Assembly (NCBI RefSeq): GCF_017676385.1
Contig: NZ_JAFFZN010000035.1
Location: 1-64,000, forward strand
Length of the DNA: 64,000 nt
Origin: Streptomyces spirodelae
GTDB taxonomy: Bacteria; Actinomycetota; Actinomycetes; Streptomycetales; Streptomycetaceae
Direction: 5' to 3'
Position 1 is the first letter of the stretch, and the number at the start of each line of letters is the position of its first letter. Under the pieces are notes generated by a model. It had not been told where the DNA came from, did not search any database, and saw nothing but the letters and a program-made list of their open reading frames with translations. Positions 25,404 to 34,160 of the stretch are shown in pieces. The position numbers and the translations under genes are program-made.

Positions 25404-26387
25404 TCAGGCTGCTGGGAGGACCAGGTGCCAGGCCCGGGGGAGCACCGTCCAGGTGCGGGGTTCGTCGGGGGCGGCGCTGGCCCCCGTGCCGGTGTCAGCG
25501 CGATAGCGGAAGCCCTCCGGCGCGGACACCGTGACGGTGCGCGCCCGCACCCGCACGGGTGCCCCCGTCACCGGGTGGACGGCGACCTCGGCGAGCCCCT
25601 CGGCGCCATTCGCCCGCACGGTCACATCGGTCACCGGCCGGTCAGGGCCGGTGACGACCGCGCCGTCCGCCTCAACGCGCAACCACTGGACCGTCCGCAC
25701 CTGCGGCGCACGACGAGGCGCGGGCGCCACCGGAGCGGGGCCCCGCTCGTCCGCCTCGCCGTGCGCCCGGGAGCTCAGCGTGCGCGCCAACGCGTGCGAC
25801 ATCCGCCGCCACGGGGAGGTGGCCGCAGCCGAAGGGGCGCCCTCCCGGTGCCGCGGCGCCGACGAGCGGGCGGACTGTGCTCCCTCCGTACGCAGGCCGC
25901 CCAGTACGACGCCTTCCTCCTCGTCGACCAGCAGATCAAGCGCCCGCGGGTTGCCGCGCAGCACCGTGCGGGCCGCCGAGACCGCGTCCAGCGGCAGGCC
26001 GAGGCTGCGGGCGAGGGCGACCGAGGGGCCGTTGCCGACCGGCACCACCGACAGCGCCGTCTGGGCCAGGGCGCGCTCCTCGTGCAGGTGCTGGACCGCG
26101 CGCAGCAGGGCCCGGTCGTTGCCGACCAGGACGGGGCGCCTGCCGCCGCGCCGGGCCAGCAGCCGCGGCGTCTCGGCCGGATCGTCGGGGAGACACAGCT
26201 TGAGCCCCGGCGTCCCCGCACGCAGCACGTCGCGCGCGATGCGTACGGACTCGGCGTCCGTGAGCCGGGCGACCGGGTCGACGACCACGAGCAGCGGGAC
26301 CTCGCCCGGACTCTTCGAGCCGGGGATGCCCCCGGCGGTCCGGTCCACGCTCGCGGGGGGCCTCGCGGAATCTGGAGCCGACACCAC
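25404..26387 (-). CDS. diacylglycerol-kinase-like protein
   Basis: A 327-residue protein with a lipid/NAD-kinase-like fold in two parts: VPLLVVVDPVARLTDAESVRIA at the start, SVVPVGNGPSVALARSLGLPLD (residues split by family alignment; the phosphate loop is usually GGDGT/GTGND) and a C-terminal beta region. The first glycine-rich loop typical of active kinases is changed (LVGNDRALL), so activity is uncertain. A low-complexity insert (about 170-225) separates the halves. It is divergent from purA. Related genes sit next to purA in other Streptomyces as far as I recall. Confidence 0.72.
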   Translation of the reverse strand: MVSAPDSARPPASVDRTAGGIPGSKSPGEVPLLVVVDPVARLTDAESVRIARDVLRAGTPGLKLCLPDDPAETPRLLARRGGRRPVLVGNDRALLRAVQHLHEERALAQTALSVVPVGNGPSVALARSLGLPLDAVSAARTVLRGNPRALDLLVDEEEGVVLGGLRTEGAQSARSSAPRHREGAPSAAATSPWRRMSHALARTLSSRAHGEADERGPAPVAPAPRRAPQVRTVQWLRVEADGAVVTGPDRPVTDVTVRANGAEGLAEVAVHPVTGAPVRVRARTVTVSAPEGFRYRADTGTGASAAPDEPRTWTVLPRAWHLVLPAA

Positions 26388-26413
26388 GATCCTTCCTCAT
26401 GAATTCCGAAATT

Positions 26414-26473
26414 CGTACTTTCGATGCGTACTGGCGTACTTCCAGTGCGTACCGAGGTGGTGCTGGTTCGTAC
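26414..26473 (+). repeat. five CGTAC pentamers in the purA upstream region
   Basis: CGTAC begins at 26414, 26427, 26435, 26448 and 26469. Three of them flank a short inverted repeat (ACTGG/CCAGT). The stretch is between the divergent kinase-like gene and purA, where promoters are expected. Meaning unknown. Confidence 0.5.
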
Positions 26474-26542
26474 GTCCGTCCGGCCCGGGACACTCCCCTG
26501 TTCGTCACCCGGGAGAATTGTTCGGTAATCTCTCGGTGCAAG

Positions 26543-26570
26543 AGCCCCTGCCGCTGTTGCGCCAGGGGCT
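26543..26570 (+). terminator. hairpin in the purA leader (terminator, attenuator or sRNA end)
   Basis: An 8-bp stem (AGCCCCTG paired with CAGGGGCT) encloses a 12-nt loop and is followed by TCCTCTAT. It lies 96 bp upstream of the purA GTG on the coding strand. It could terminate a short upstream RNA or attenuate purA. The sequence alone cannot separate these. Confidence 0.5.
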
Positions 26571-26665
26571 TCCTCTATCTGGGGTACCGGCCTGCGGCTC
26601 TTGCGCTGGCGCCAAGAGGCGTCACCGCACGTGGGACATGCCCCGCCCGGAAGGGGTGTACGCCT

Positions 26666-27949
26666 GTGCCCGCACTTGTGCTGCTCGGTGCTCAGTGGGG
26701 TGACGAAGGCAAGGGAAAGGCCACCGACCTGCTCGGCGGCTCAGTGGACTATGTGGTGCGCTACCAGGGCGGCAACAACGCCGGTCACACGGTCGTCGTC
26801 GGCGACCAGAAGTACGCGCTCCATCTCCTCCCTTCCGGAATCCTCTCCCCGGGGTGCACCCCGGTCATCGGCAACGGCGTCGTCGTCGACCCCTCCGTCC
26901 TGCTCTCCGAGCTGAGCGGGCTCCAGGAGCGCGGCGTCGACACCTCCAAGCTGCTGGTGAGCGGTAACGCGCACCTGATCACCTCGTATCACGCGACGCT
27001 CGACAAGACGACGGAACGGTTCCTGGGCAAGCGCCGCATCGGCACCACAGGCCGCGGCATCGGCCCCAGCTACGCCGACAAGATCAACCGGGTCGGCATC
27101 CGGGTCCAGGACCTGTTCGACGAGTCCATCCTGATGCAGAAGATCGAGGCCGCGCTCGACTTCAAGAACCAGGTCCTCGCCAAGCTCTACAACCGCCGCG
27201 CGATCTCAGCGCAGCAGGTCGCCGAGGAGCTGCTGGGCTACGCCGAGCAGCTCAAGGGGTATGTCGCCGACACCACCCTGATCCTCAACGACGCGATCGA
27301 CGAGGGCAAGGTCGTCCTGTTCGAGGGCGGCCAGGGCACGCTGCTGGACGTGGACCACGGCACGTACCCGTTCGTCACCTCCTCCAACCCGACCGCCGGC
27401 GGCGCCTGCACCGGCGCCGGTGTCGGCCCGACGAGGATCAGCCGGGTCATCGGCATCCTCAAGGCGTACACCACGCGCGTGGGCGCGGGCCCCTTCCCGA
27501 CGGAGCTGTTCGACGACGACGGCGAGGCGCTGCGCCGCATCGGCGGCGAGTTCGGCGTCACCACGGGGCGCAACCGGCGCTGCGGCTGGTTCGACGCGGT
27601 CATCGCCCGCTACGCGACGCGGGTCAACGGCCTGACCGACTTCTTCCTCACCAAGCTGGACGTGCTCACCGGCTGGGAGCAGATCCCGGTCTGCGTCGCC
27701 TACGAGATCGAGGGCGAGCGCACCACCGAGCTGCCCTACAACCAGAGCGACTTCCACCACGCCAAGCCGGTCTACGAGTACCTGCCGGGCTGGAGCGAGG
27801 ACATCACCAAGGCCAAGACCTTCGCCGACCTGCCCAAGAACGCCCAGGCGTATGTGAAGGCCCTGGAGGAGATGTCCGGAGCCCCCATCTCCGCCATCGG
27901 CGTCGGCCCCGGCCGCGACGAGACGATCCAGATCAACTCGTTCCTCTGA
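26666..27949 (+). CDS. purA: adenylosuccinate synthetase
   Basis: A 427-residue enzyme that makes adenylosuccinate from IMP, aspartate and GTP in AMP synthesis. GTG 26666 is chosen because MPALVLLGAQWGDEGKGKATD starts here at the usual place and GGAAGGGG lies upstream. Further hallmarks are GGNNAGHTV, GTTGRGIGPSYADK, FEGGQGTLLDVDHGTYPFVTSSN (shown here in pieces) and the C-terminal GVGPGRDETI. Length is exactly typical. The leader carries a hairpin and CGTAC repeats that may regulate it. Confidence 0.97.
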   Translation: MPALVLLGAQWGDEGKGKATDLLGGSVDYVVRYQGGNNAGHTVVVGDQKYALHLLPSGILSPGCTPVIGNGVVVDPSVLLSELSGLQERGVDTSKLLVSGNAHLITSYHATLDKTTERFLGKRRIGTTGRGIGPSYADKINRVGIRVQDLFDESILMQKIEAALDFKNQVLAKLYNRRAISAQQVAEELLGYAEQLKGYVADTTLILNDAIDEGKVVLFEGGQGTLLDVDHGTYPFVTSSNPTAGGACTGAGVGPTRISRVIGILKAYTTRVGAGPFPTELFDDDGEALRRIGGEFGVTTGRNRRCGWFDAVIARYATRVNGLTDFFLTKLDVLTGWEQIPVCVAYEIEGERTTELPYNQSDFHHAKPVYEYLPGWSEDITKAKTFADLPKNAQAYVKALEEMSGAPISAIGVGPGRDETIQINSFL

Positions 27950-28047
27950 GCCTGGCCGTTCACCCGTTCGGACCAACCAAGACGGAACGCCCATCCGCTC
28001 CGGGCGGGGCCGGGTCACCCTGGCCTTCGCCCGGGAGGAGGTGCCAC

Positions 28048-28632
28048 ATGAGGCTTGTGGCCGAGCGCACGTCTCACATGACGGTGGACGAGTTCGAGCA
28101 GATCGCTTCCACCGCCCCCGAGACCGTCACGCTGGAGTTCATCGACGGACGGATCGGGGAGAAGGCAGCGCCGGATGGAGGTCGCGGGGCAAGCGTCAGG
28201 TGGCTGCTGCGGCAGTGCATGCAGGCCCGCCCGGAGCTCGCCCTCCACCCCAGGCAGGGACTGAGGGTCAGCGCCCACGGCAAGGGCAGAGCACATCCGG
28301 ACGGCTCGCTCGCACCCGTCGACCACTTCGTGGATCACGGCGAGTGGGCCCAGCCGGACGGGGTGCTGATGACGGTGGAGGTCACCTCGTACGACTCCGA
28401 CACCGACCGCCGGGACCGGAAAGCGAAACCGGCCGCCTACGCGACCGCCGGCATCCCTGTCTACCTCCTCATCGACCGCGACCGGTGCGAAGTCGTCGTC
28501 CACACCAACCCGGACCCGGACGCCGGTCGCTACCGTGACGTGCACACCGCGTGGTTCGGCGAGCAGGTGACTCTCCCCGAGCCAGTCGGCTTCTCGTTGG
28601 ACACGGAGCCGTTGAAGAAGTATGTGCGCTGA
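28048..28632 (+). CDS. Uma2-family (DUF820) putative endonuclease
   Basis: A 194-residue protein of the PD-(D/E)xK-like Uma2 family. Motifs include LEFIDGRIGEKAAPDG, the metal-binding QPDGVL (Asp), VEVTSYDSDTDRRDRKAK (Glu and Lys) and YATAGIPVYLLID. The family is abundant in actinomycetes and cyanobacteria and is often called a restriction-like nuclease, but function is unproven. It stands alone 98 bp after purA, with no methylase or recognisable partner. Confidence 0.83.
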   Translation: MRLVAERTSHMTVDEFEQIASTAPETVTLEFIDGRIGEKAAPDGGRGASVRWLLRQCMQARPELALHPRQGLRVSAHGKGRAHPDGSLAPVDHFVDHGEWAQPDGVLMTVEVTSYDSDTDRRDRKAKPAAYATAGIPVYLLIDRDRCEVVVHTNPDPDAGRYRDVHTAWFGEQVTLPEPVGFSLDTEPLKKYVR

Positions 28633-28643
28633 CCCGCGCCCCC

Positions 28644-29204
28644 TCACCGAGCCCGCAGCAGGCGGTCGGCCACGGTGTGGGAGGCCGCCGTCGCCGCCGC
28701 TGCGGTGCCGAGGCCGAGGGCCAGGTCGCGGGCCGTCGTCGGCTGGAGGACGCCCGCCGCGCGCAGTCGGCGGCGCGCCCAGGCCGTGAAGGGGATGACC
28801 AGCAGTGGGGAGGTCACCGAGCCGGGGGTGTACCCCCGGGTGGCGGCGGCCTGGGCCAGGTGGACGAAGCCGTGCAGGCCGAATCCCGTGAGCGCCTGCT
28901 GGTAGAAGGCGCTGCGCCCGCCCGTGCGGTAGCCGTCCGCAGCGGCCGCGCCCACGACGACGGCCATCACGCCGACCGCGGCCGCGAAGCGCCGGCCGTC
29001 CAGCGACTCCAGCCGCGCCCACACCGCCTCCGGCACACCGGGTATCTGCTCCCGCAGCTCGGGGAGGCGGGTCCGCGTCCAGCGCGGCATCATGGCCACT
29101 TCCTCCAGGTCGTGCAGCGCCCAGGCCGCGAAGAGGCCCAGGGTGGCGCCCGCTCGCACCGCCTCGTTCAGGTCCGCGCCTTGGCGGCGTGTGTTCATGG
29201 TCAT
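28644..29204 (-). CDS. HXXEE-domain membrane protein
   Basis: A 186-residue protein with an N-terminal HDLEE motif (about residue 32) after AVRAGATLGLFAAWAL, the hallmark of the HXXEE domain, and about four membrane segments. ATG 29204 is the best start, though the ribosome-binding site is weak and a second ATG follows 2 codons later. The family is uncharacterised. The paired acidic residues and His next to a membrane helix suggest metal binding. Confidence 0.78.
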   Translation of the reverse strand: MTMNTRRQGADLNEAVRAGATLGLFAAWALHDLEEVAMMPRWTRTRLPELREQIPGVPEAVWARLESLDGRRFAAAVGVMAVVVGAAAADGYRTGGRSAFYQQALTGFGLHGFVHLAQAAATRGYTPGSVTSPLLVIPFTAWARRRLRAAGVLQPTTARDLALGLGTAAAATAASHTVADRLLRAR

Positions 29205-29397
29205 GGCAGGAGTGTGGCGGGGGCGCCGACGAGGCCGGGAGTCGCCCCCTCCCGTGGCGGGCCGTACGCGCCCGTGCGGGGTATATGAGCGGCACTTACG
29301 GACTAATGATGATCGTTTCAGTGCCGGGTGTGGAAGGGCTCTCGACGCACAGGCAGAACCGCGCGAGACCGCGCACCAGACCCCGCAAGGAGCACCT

Positions 29398-29664
29398 ATG
29401 CGCATCCGCACCGCGACCGCAGCCACCCTCCTGGCGACCGCCGCCGTCTTCGGCGCGGCGGGCACCGCCTTCGCCGGCGACCACGCCGACCAGTACTGGA
29501 CCACGTTCGCCCAGGACTACAGCGACCGTTCCCTGAACGCTCGCATCAGCAGCAGCGACAACGACACCACCGACATCAAGAAGTTCCAGGTCACCAACAT
29601 CACCGACAACGAGGTGAGGCCCATCACCGCGGGTGCGGCGATCGGCAAGATCGTGCTGGACTGA
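29398..29664 (+). CDS. small secreted protein
   Basis: An 88-residue precursor with a clear signal peptide: positive MRIRT start, hydrophobic AATLLATAAVFGAAG and AFA cleavage near residue 27. The mature part is about 60 residues, polar and Asp/Thr-rich, without cysteines. ATG 29398 follows AAGGAG. No family is recognised. It is monocistronic. Confidence 0.7.
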   Translation: MRIRTATAATLLATAAVFGAAGTAFAGDHADQYWTTFAQDYSDRSLNARISSSDNDTTDIKKFQVTNITDNEVRPITAGAAIGKIVLD

Positions 29665-29775
29665 GCCGACCCGGCGCCGCTGCTGAGGCGCTCACGTGCC
29701 GTTCCGGCCCCGCTCCGCGGGGCCGGACACGCGTTCGGACCTTTGCCCCTGATCGCCCCTTCCGGGGCGCAGCCC

Positions 29776-30489
29776 TCAGCGCAGGGAGCGGGACAAGGTG
29801 TCGAAGGAGGGGGTGCGGGGGGTGAGGGGGGCGTAGTGGCCGACGCCGGGCATCAGATGCAGGCGGGCGCCCCAGTTGTTGGCGTAGCGGCGGGACAGCT
29901 CGATGGGAACCTCCTGGTCCGCGGTGCCGTGCAGGATCTCCACCGGCGTACGCGGCAGCAGCCGCATCGGGTCGGCCTCCCACAGCGAGGAGGCGACCTT
30001 GTCCTCGCCGCCGAGGAACCCGGCGACGGCCCCGCCGCTCAGCCGCATCGCATGGGCCCGCTCCAGATCGGCGATCGGGGCCAGCACGACCACGCGCCCG
30101 GCGGCCCGCTCCCGTTTGGCCGCCGCCCACAGCGCCAGCTGTCCGCCCGCGGAGTGGCCGAACAGGACGCTGGGCACGGCGCCCAGATGGTCGAGGGCGG
30201 CGTCGACATCCTCCGCGGTGGCGGGCCAGCCGCCGTCGCCGCCGACCCTGCGGTACTCGACCAGCGCGACGGGGACGCCCTGGCCCGCCAACGCGGCGGC
30301 GAACGGCGAGAGATGGCTGCGGTCCCACTGCTCGCGCCAGAATCCGCCGTGCAGCAGCACCACCAGGCCCCCGCCGGCGGCCTCCCCGTACAGGTCGATG
30401 ACCTGCGAGGGGTGGGGTCCGTACCGCTCCTGGCGCTCGGGGGTCGCCGGCGGGAGTGCCTGCAGGGCCTTGTACTCGTCCTGGCTCAT
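29776..30489 (-). CDS. alpha/beta hydrolase, probable kynurenine formamidase
   Basis: A 237-residue hydrolase with the HGGFW motif (about residues 47-51) of the HGGxW kynurenine-formamidase-like family, a nucleophile in GHSAGG (about 115), and a C-terminal Asp and His (GTADQEV and GVGHYAP). It would convert N-formylkynurenine to kynurenine. Its start overlaps the kynureninase stop by 4 nt and it is last in the dioxygenase-kynureninase-hydrolase operon, which strongly supports this role. Confidence 0.87.
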   Translation of the reverse strand: MSQDEYKALQALPPATPERQERYGPHPSQVIDLYGEAAGGGLVVLLHGGFWREQWDRSHLSPFAAALAGQGVPVALVEYRRVGGDGGWPATAEDVDAALDHLGAVPSVLFGHSAGGQLALWAAAKRERAAGRVVVLAPIADLERAHAMRLSGGAVAGFLGGEDKVASSLWEADPMRLLPRTPVEILHGTADQEVPIELSRRYANNWGARLHLMPGVGHYAPLTPRTPSFDTLSRSLR

Positions 30490-31754
30490 CGTGCTCCCCC
30501 GATCACTTCGCCCAGGACGCGGGCGGCACGCTCGACGTCCTGGAACGAAGTGTAGAGCGGGGTGAAACCGAAGCGCAGGACTCCGGGACGGCGGAAATCC
30601 CCTACGACACCGCGCGCGATCAGCTCCTTCATCACCGGCTCCGCCTGCTCCGCCGGGTCGCACAGCAGCGCGATCTGGCTGCCGCGCAGCGCGTGTTCGG
30701 CGGGCGTCAGGGAGCGCACCGACACACCCGTACCGGCAGGACCGTTGGGTACGTACGCGGCGACACAGCGCAGGAAGAAATCCGTGAGCGCCAGCGACTT
30801 GGCGCGTACGTCCTCGATCCGCACGCCCTCCCAGACCGCGAGCGCGGCCTCCAGCGCGGCCATGGACAGGATGTCCGGGGTCCCCACCCGGCCGCGCGCC
30901 GCACCGGCCGCCGGCCGGTAGTCGGGCGCCATGGCGAACGGGTCGGCGTGCGAGTTCCAGCCCGGCAGCGGGGAGTCGAACCGCTCCTGGAGCCCGCTGC
31001 GTACATAGAGGAAGGCCGGCGCCCCGGGGCCGCCGTTGAGGAATTTGTACGTGCACCCGACCGCGAAGTCCACGCCGTGCGCGTCGGCTTCCACCGGCAG
31101 CGCGCCCGCGCTGTGGCACAGGTCCCAGACGGCGAGGGCACCGGCGTCGTGCGCCGCGGCCGTCAGCGCGGGCAGGTCGCGCAGGGCGCCGGTGCGGTAG
31201 TCGACGTGGTTGAGGAGTACGGCCGCGGTACGCGGACCGACGGCGCCGGGCACCTGTTCGGGCGCCAGCGCGCGCACCGTGCAGCCGGTGAGCCGCGCCG
31301 CGGACTCGGCGATATAGCCGTCGGTGGGGAAGGTCGCCTCGTCCACCAGCAGTTCGCCGCGCGCCGGAGCGTCCCGGCGTGCGAGACGGACCGCGCCGAT
31401 CAGCGCCTTGAGGATGTTGACGCTGGTCGAGTCCGAGACGACGACCTGGCCGGGCCCCGCGCCGATGAGCGGCGCCACCCGCTCCCCGACCCGCTCCGGC
31501 ATCGTCCACCAGCCCGACTCCTCCCAGGACCGGATGCGCAGCTGCCCCCACTCCCGGGAGACGACGTCCGCCAGCCGCCCCTCGACGGCCTTGGGCAGCG
31601 CCCCGAGGGAGTTGCCGTCGAGGTAGACGGTGCCGGGGTCGAGCACGAACAGCTCACGCAGGTGGGCGAGGGGATCGGCCGCGTCCAGCTGGAGAGCCTC
31701 CTGGGCGCCGTCGGACAGCGCGGCGCCCTCGGGCCCGAGAGTGCCGTCAGACAT
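30486..31754 (-). CDS. kynU: kynureninase
   Basis: A 422-residue PLP enzyme cleaving kynurenine to anthranilate and alanine. Landmarks are VYLDGNSLGALPKAV, VVSDSTSVNILKAL (cofactor phosphate), WDLCHSAGALPVE (Asp and His) and the Schiff-base Lys in FAVGCTYKFLNGGPG (about residue 237). GTPDILSMAAL carries the substrate-binding Thr region. Length is typical. It overlaps the dioxygenase gene upstream by 8 nt and the hydrolase gene downstream by 4 nt. Confidence 0.95.
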   Translation of the reverse strand: MSDGTLGPEGAALSDGAQEALQLDAADPLAHLRELFVLDPGTVYLDGNSLGALPKAVEGRLADVVSREWGQLRIRSWEESGWWTMPERVGERVAPLIGAGPGQVVVSDSTSVNILKALIGAVRLARRDAPARGELLVDEATFPTDGYIAESAARLTGCTVRALAPEQVPGAVGPRTAAVLLNHVDYRTGALRDLPALTAAAHDAGALAVWDLCHSAGALPVEADAHGVDFAVGCTYKFLNGGPGAPAFLYVRSGLQERFDSPLPGWNSHADPFAMAPDYRPAAGAARGRVGTPDILSMAALEAALAVWEGVRIEDVRAKSLALTDFFLRCVAAYVPNGPAGTGVSVRSLTPAEHALRGSQIALLCDPAEQAEPVMKELIARGVVGDFRRPGVLRFGFTPLYTSFQDVERAARVLGEVIGGAR

Positions 31755-32568
31755 GGCTGCGCGCCGTCCACAGCTCGGGGAAAACCTGTTTCGCCGCCCG
31801 CTTCTCCAGCCAGGCGACCCCGGCGGAGCCGCCGGTGCCGACCTTGGCGCCCATCGCCCTGCGGGTCGCCACCAAGTGGTCGTTCCGCCAGCGCCACACC
31901 AGCTCGGCGACCTCGGTCAGGGCCTCACCGAGCCGGTGCGCCGCGCTGCCGGAGTCGCCCGTGTAGACCCGCACCCACATCTCCTCGACACCCGGGTGCG
32001 GCTCGTACTTGAGCGACACGTCCCGCCGCAGCACCTCCTCGGGCACATCCTCGCCCTGCCGGGCCAGGAACCGCAGCGCCTCGTCGTAGAGGCTCGGTTC
32101 GTGGAGCGACTTCTCCAGTTCGGCGTGGACCCGGGGCGAGCCCCGGTGCGGCACCAGCATGGAGGCGGACTTCTCGCCCAGCAGGAACTCCAGCCGCCGG
32201 TACATCGCGGACTGGAAGCCGGACCCCTCACCCAGCGCCGAGCGGTAGGCGTTGAACTGGGCCGGGGTCAGATGGGCCAGCGGCTCCCAGGAGGCGTTGA
32301 GCGAGGTGAGCTCGTACGTCGAGCGCTTGAGAGCGGCCAGCGCGCCCTCGATGTCTTCCTGCCGCAGTCGCGTCGCCGCCGTCTGCCACTCGTGCACGAT
32401 GACGGTGAACCACAGCTCCATCACCTGCGTGGTGACCAGGAACGCCATCTCCCCCGGATCGTCGGAGAGCGGGTCCTGGAGATGGGTGAGGACGTCGGCG
32501 CGTACGTAGTCCTCGTACGGTGTGGTGCCCGCGAAATCCAGTACCGGGGCATCGGGGTCGTGTGACAT
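31747..32568 (-). CDS. kynA: tryptophan 2,3-dioxygenase
   Basis: A 273-residue heme dioxygenase that opens the indole ring of tryptophan. ATG 32568 is preferred over GTG 32580 because GTGGAG is correctly placed. The proximal heme His is in RWRNDHLVATRRAMGAK (about residue 230). The carboxylate-binding Arg in FNAYRSALGEGSG and the GTGGSAG loop are kept. At the position of the distal His of the Xanthomonas enzyme (Ile-Gln-His-Gln) this protein reads VTTQ, so Thr replaces His, apparently usual in Streptomyces homologues. First gene of the operon. Confidence 0.93.
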   Translation of the reverse strand: MSHDPDAPVLDFAGTTPYEDYVRADVLTHLQDPLSDDPGEMAFLVTTQVMELWFTVIVHEWQTAATRLRQEDIEGALAALKRSTYELTSLNASWEPLAHLTPAQFNAYRSALGEGSGFQSAMYRRLEFLLGEKSASMLVPHRGSPRVHAELEKSLHEPSLYDEALRFLARQGEDVPEEVLRRDVSLKYEPHPGVEEMWVRVYTGDSGSAAHRLGEALTEVAELVWRWRNDHLVATRRAMGAKVGTGGSAGVAWLEKRAAKQVFPELWTARSHV

Positions 32569-32685
32569 CGCTGTCTCCACTCACTGTGCTTCCGGGTAGC
32601 GGTCCGCTCCTTCCGGCTAGACATCGGAGCCCCGGTCCCCTCGGGCCCACTGAGGGCCCACTCCGCATCATGCGCGCAAGACGAA

Positions 32686-32713
32686 GGCGGCGGCAAGTTG
32701 TCCTGCCGCCGCC
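32686..32713 (-). terminator. terminator between DUF3151 and dioxygenase genes
   Basis: A perfect 10-bp stem (GGCGGCGGCA with TGCCGCCGCC) and 8-nt loop, 13 bp downstream of the DUF3151 stop on the minus strand and upstream of the dioxygenase operon. It should isolate the kynurenine operon from upstream transcription. Confidence 0.75.
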
Positions 32714-32725
32714 GGGGAGAGGCAC

Positions 32726-33139
32726 TCAGCCCAAGGTGGCTGCCGCTGTCGGAGAGCTCTCCTTCAGGAAGGAGGAGCAGCGCTCGTACTCGTCCTGCTC
32801 CCCGATCGCCTGGGCCGCGCGGGCGAGGGCGTGCAGCGCGCGCAGGAAGCCGCGGTTCGGCTCGTGCTCGAACGGCACCGGGCCGTGCCCCTTCCAGCCG
32901 TTGCGGCGGAGTGCGTCCAGCCCCCGGTGGTAGCCGGTGCGCGCGTAGGCGTACGACTCGACGACACGGCCCGCCTCGAACGCGTCGTCGGCGAGCTGCG
33001 CCCACGCCAGCGAGGAGGTGGGGTGCTGCGCGGCGACCTCGGCGGGCGCCGTCCCGGCGGCGAGCAGCTCGCGGGGCCCGGGGTCGTCGGGGAGGTGGGT
33101 CGGGGGCGGACCCCCGAGAAGGTTTTCATGAATGGCCAT
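32726..33139 (-). CDS. DUF3151-family protein
   Basis: A 137-residue soluble protein that begins MAIHENLLGGPPPTHLPDD, the usual start of the DUF3151 family in actinobacteria. It contains SSLAWAQLADDAFE, SYAYARTGYHRGLDALRRNGW and a GFLRALHALARAA helix. Function unknown. It is followed by a strong hairpin terminator. Confidence 0.87.
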   Translation of the reverse strand: MAIHENLLGGPPPTHLPDDPGPRELLAAGTAPAEVAAQHPTSSLAWAQLADDAFEAGRVVESYAYARTGYHRGLDALRRNGWKGHGPVPFEHEPNRGFLRALHALARAAQAIGEQDEYERCSSFLKESSPTAAATLG

Positions 33140-33234
33140 GGCCCCCAGTGTGCCTGTAGGCGCCGACATCCCTGCCTCCCCCCGCTGCCTGACGCCCCGA
33201 GTCCCGCTCAGGGCGCCGCCTCCCCCGCCACGTC

Positions 33235-33927
33235 TCAGGGCGCCGCCTCCCCCGCCACGCCCCGCCCGGCGGCCGTCTCCGGCTGCGGCACCGCGAAGAG
33301 GCGCTGGAAGACCTGGATCAGCGGTCCGATGGCGAGCGCGTGGACCACTGTGCCGATGCCGACAGAGCCGCCCAGCAGGAATCCCGTCACCAGGACGGTG
33401 ACCTCGATCACGGTCCGCACCAGCCGGGTGGAGCGCCCGGTGACCCGGCACAGTCCCGTCATCAGACCGTCGCGCGGCCCGGGGCCGAGGCAGGCTGCGA
33501 TGTACAGACCGGTCGCGGCTCCGTTGAGCACCACGGCGGCCAGGAACAGCGGGACACGTACCAGCAGCGGCTGCGGCGTGGGGGTGAGGGCCAAGGTGGC
33601 GTCCATCGCCAGGCCCACCAGCAGCACATTGGAGACGGTGCCCAGGCCGGGGCGTTCGCGCAGCGGCACCCACAGCAGCAGAACGGCGGCGGAGGCCAGG
33701 ACGACGACGGTGCCGATGCTCAGCCCGGTCCGCTCGGCGACGCCCTGGTGGAAGACGTCCCAGGAGTTGAGGCCGAGCCCGGCGCGCAGTTGCAGCGCGA
33801 CGCTCGCGCCGAAGAGGACCAGCCCCACGTAGAGCTGGGTGAGCCGGCGCGCGGCGTTCCCCTGCGCGAGGCCGAGGGCGCCGCGGAGCCCGGCTGCGCT
33901 GCGGGAGGGGCGCGAGGAGGGGGTCAC
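33235..33927 (-). CDS. YczE/YitT-like membrane protein
   Basis: A 230-residue integral membrane protein with about five or six helices. The sequence LQLRAGLGLNSWDVFHQGVAERTGLSIGTVVV and the later GPGPRDGLMTG are typical of the YczE family. Start GTG 33927 has a purine-rich stretch upstream. In Bacillus, YczE affects surfactin and other NRPS products by an unknown mechanism. Whether this applies here is unknown. It is divergent from the second tryptophan-catabolic operon. Confidence 0.82.
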   Translation of the reverse strand: MTPSSRPSRSAAGLRGALGLAQGNAARRLTQLYVGLVLFGASVALQLRAGLGLNSWDVFHQGVAERTGLSIGTVVVLASAAVLLLWVPLRERPGLGTVSNVLLVGLAMDATLALTPTPQPLLVRVPLFLAAVVLNGAATGLYIAACLGPGPRDGLMTGLCRVTGRSTRLVRTVIEVTVLVTGFLLGGSVGIGTVVHALAIGPLIQVFQRLFAVPQPETAAGRGVAGEAAP

Positions 33928-34160
33928 CCCCCAATCGTGCGCGTACCGCGTCGGCGCGGGACCGCGGACGCCCGGTCGTCCGGCGGCAACCACGCAAAAG
34001 CAGCCACCTCCCAGCGGCCCCTCCTGCCGCGTCCCTCTCTCCCTGTCACGCCCGCTCCGTGCCACCAGGCATCACGCGCCCGGCGCATGCCACGGGCACT
34101 CGCACACGATGACGGAGATGAGCCTGCCCTCCCCGCCCGGGATGACGTGATTCTTACCGA

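Noticed and set aside
32569..32700. Trp-rich leader peptide (attenuator) upstream of the tryptophan dioxygenase
   Set aside because: No short frame with consecutive Trp codons was found on the coding strand.
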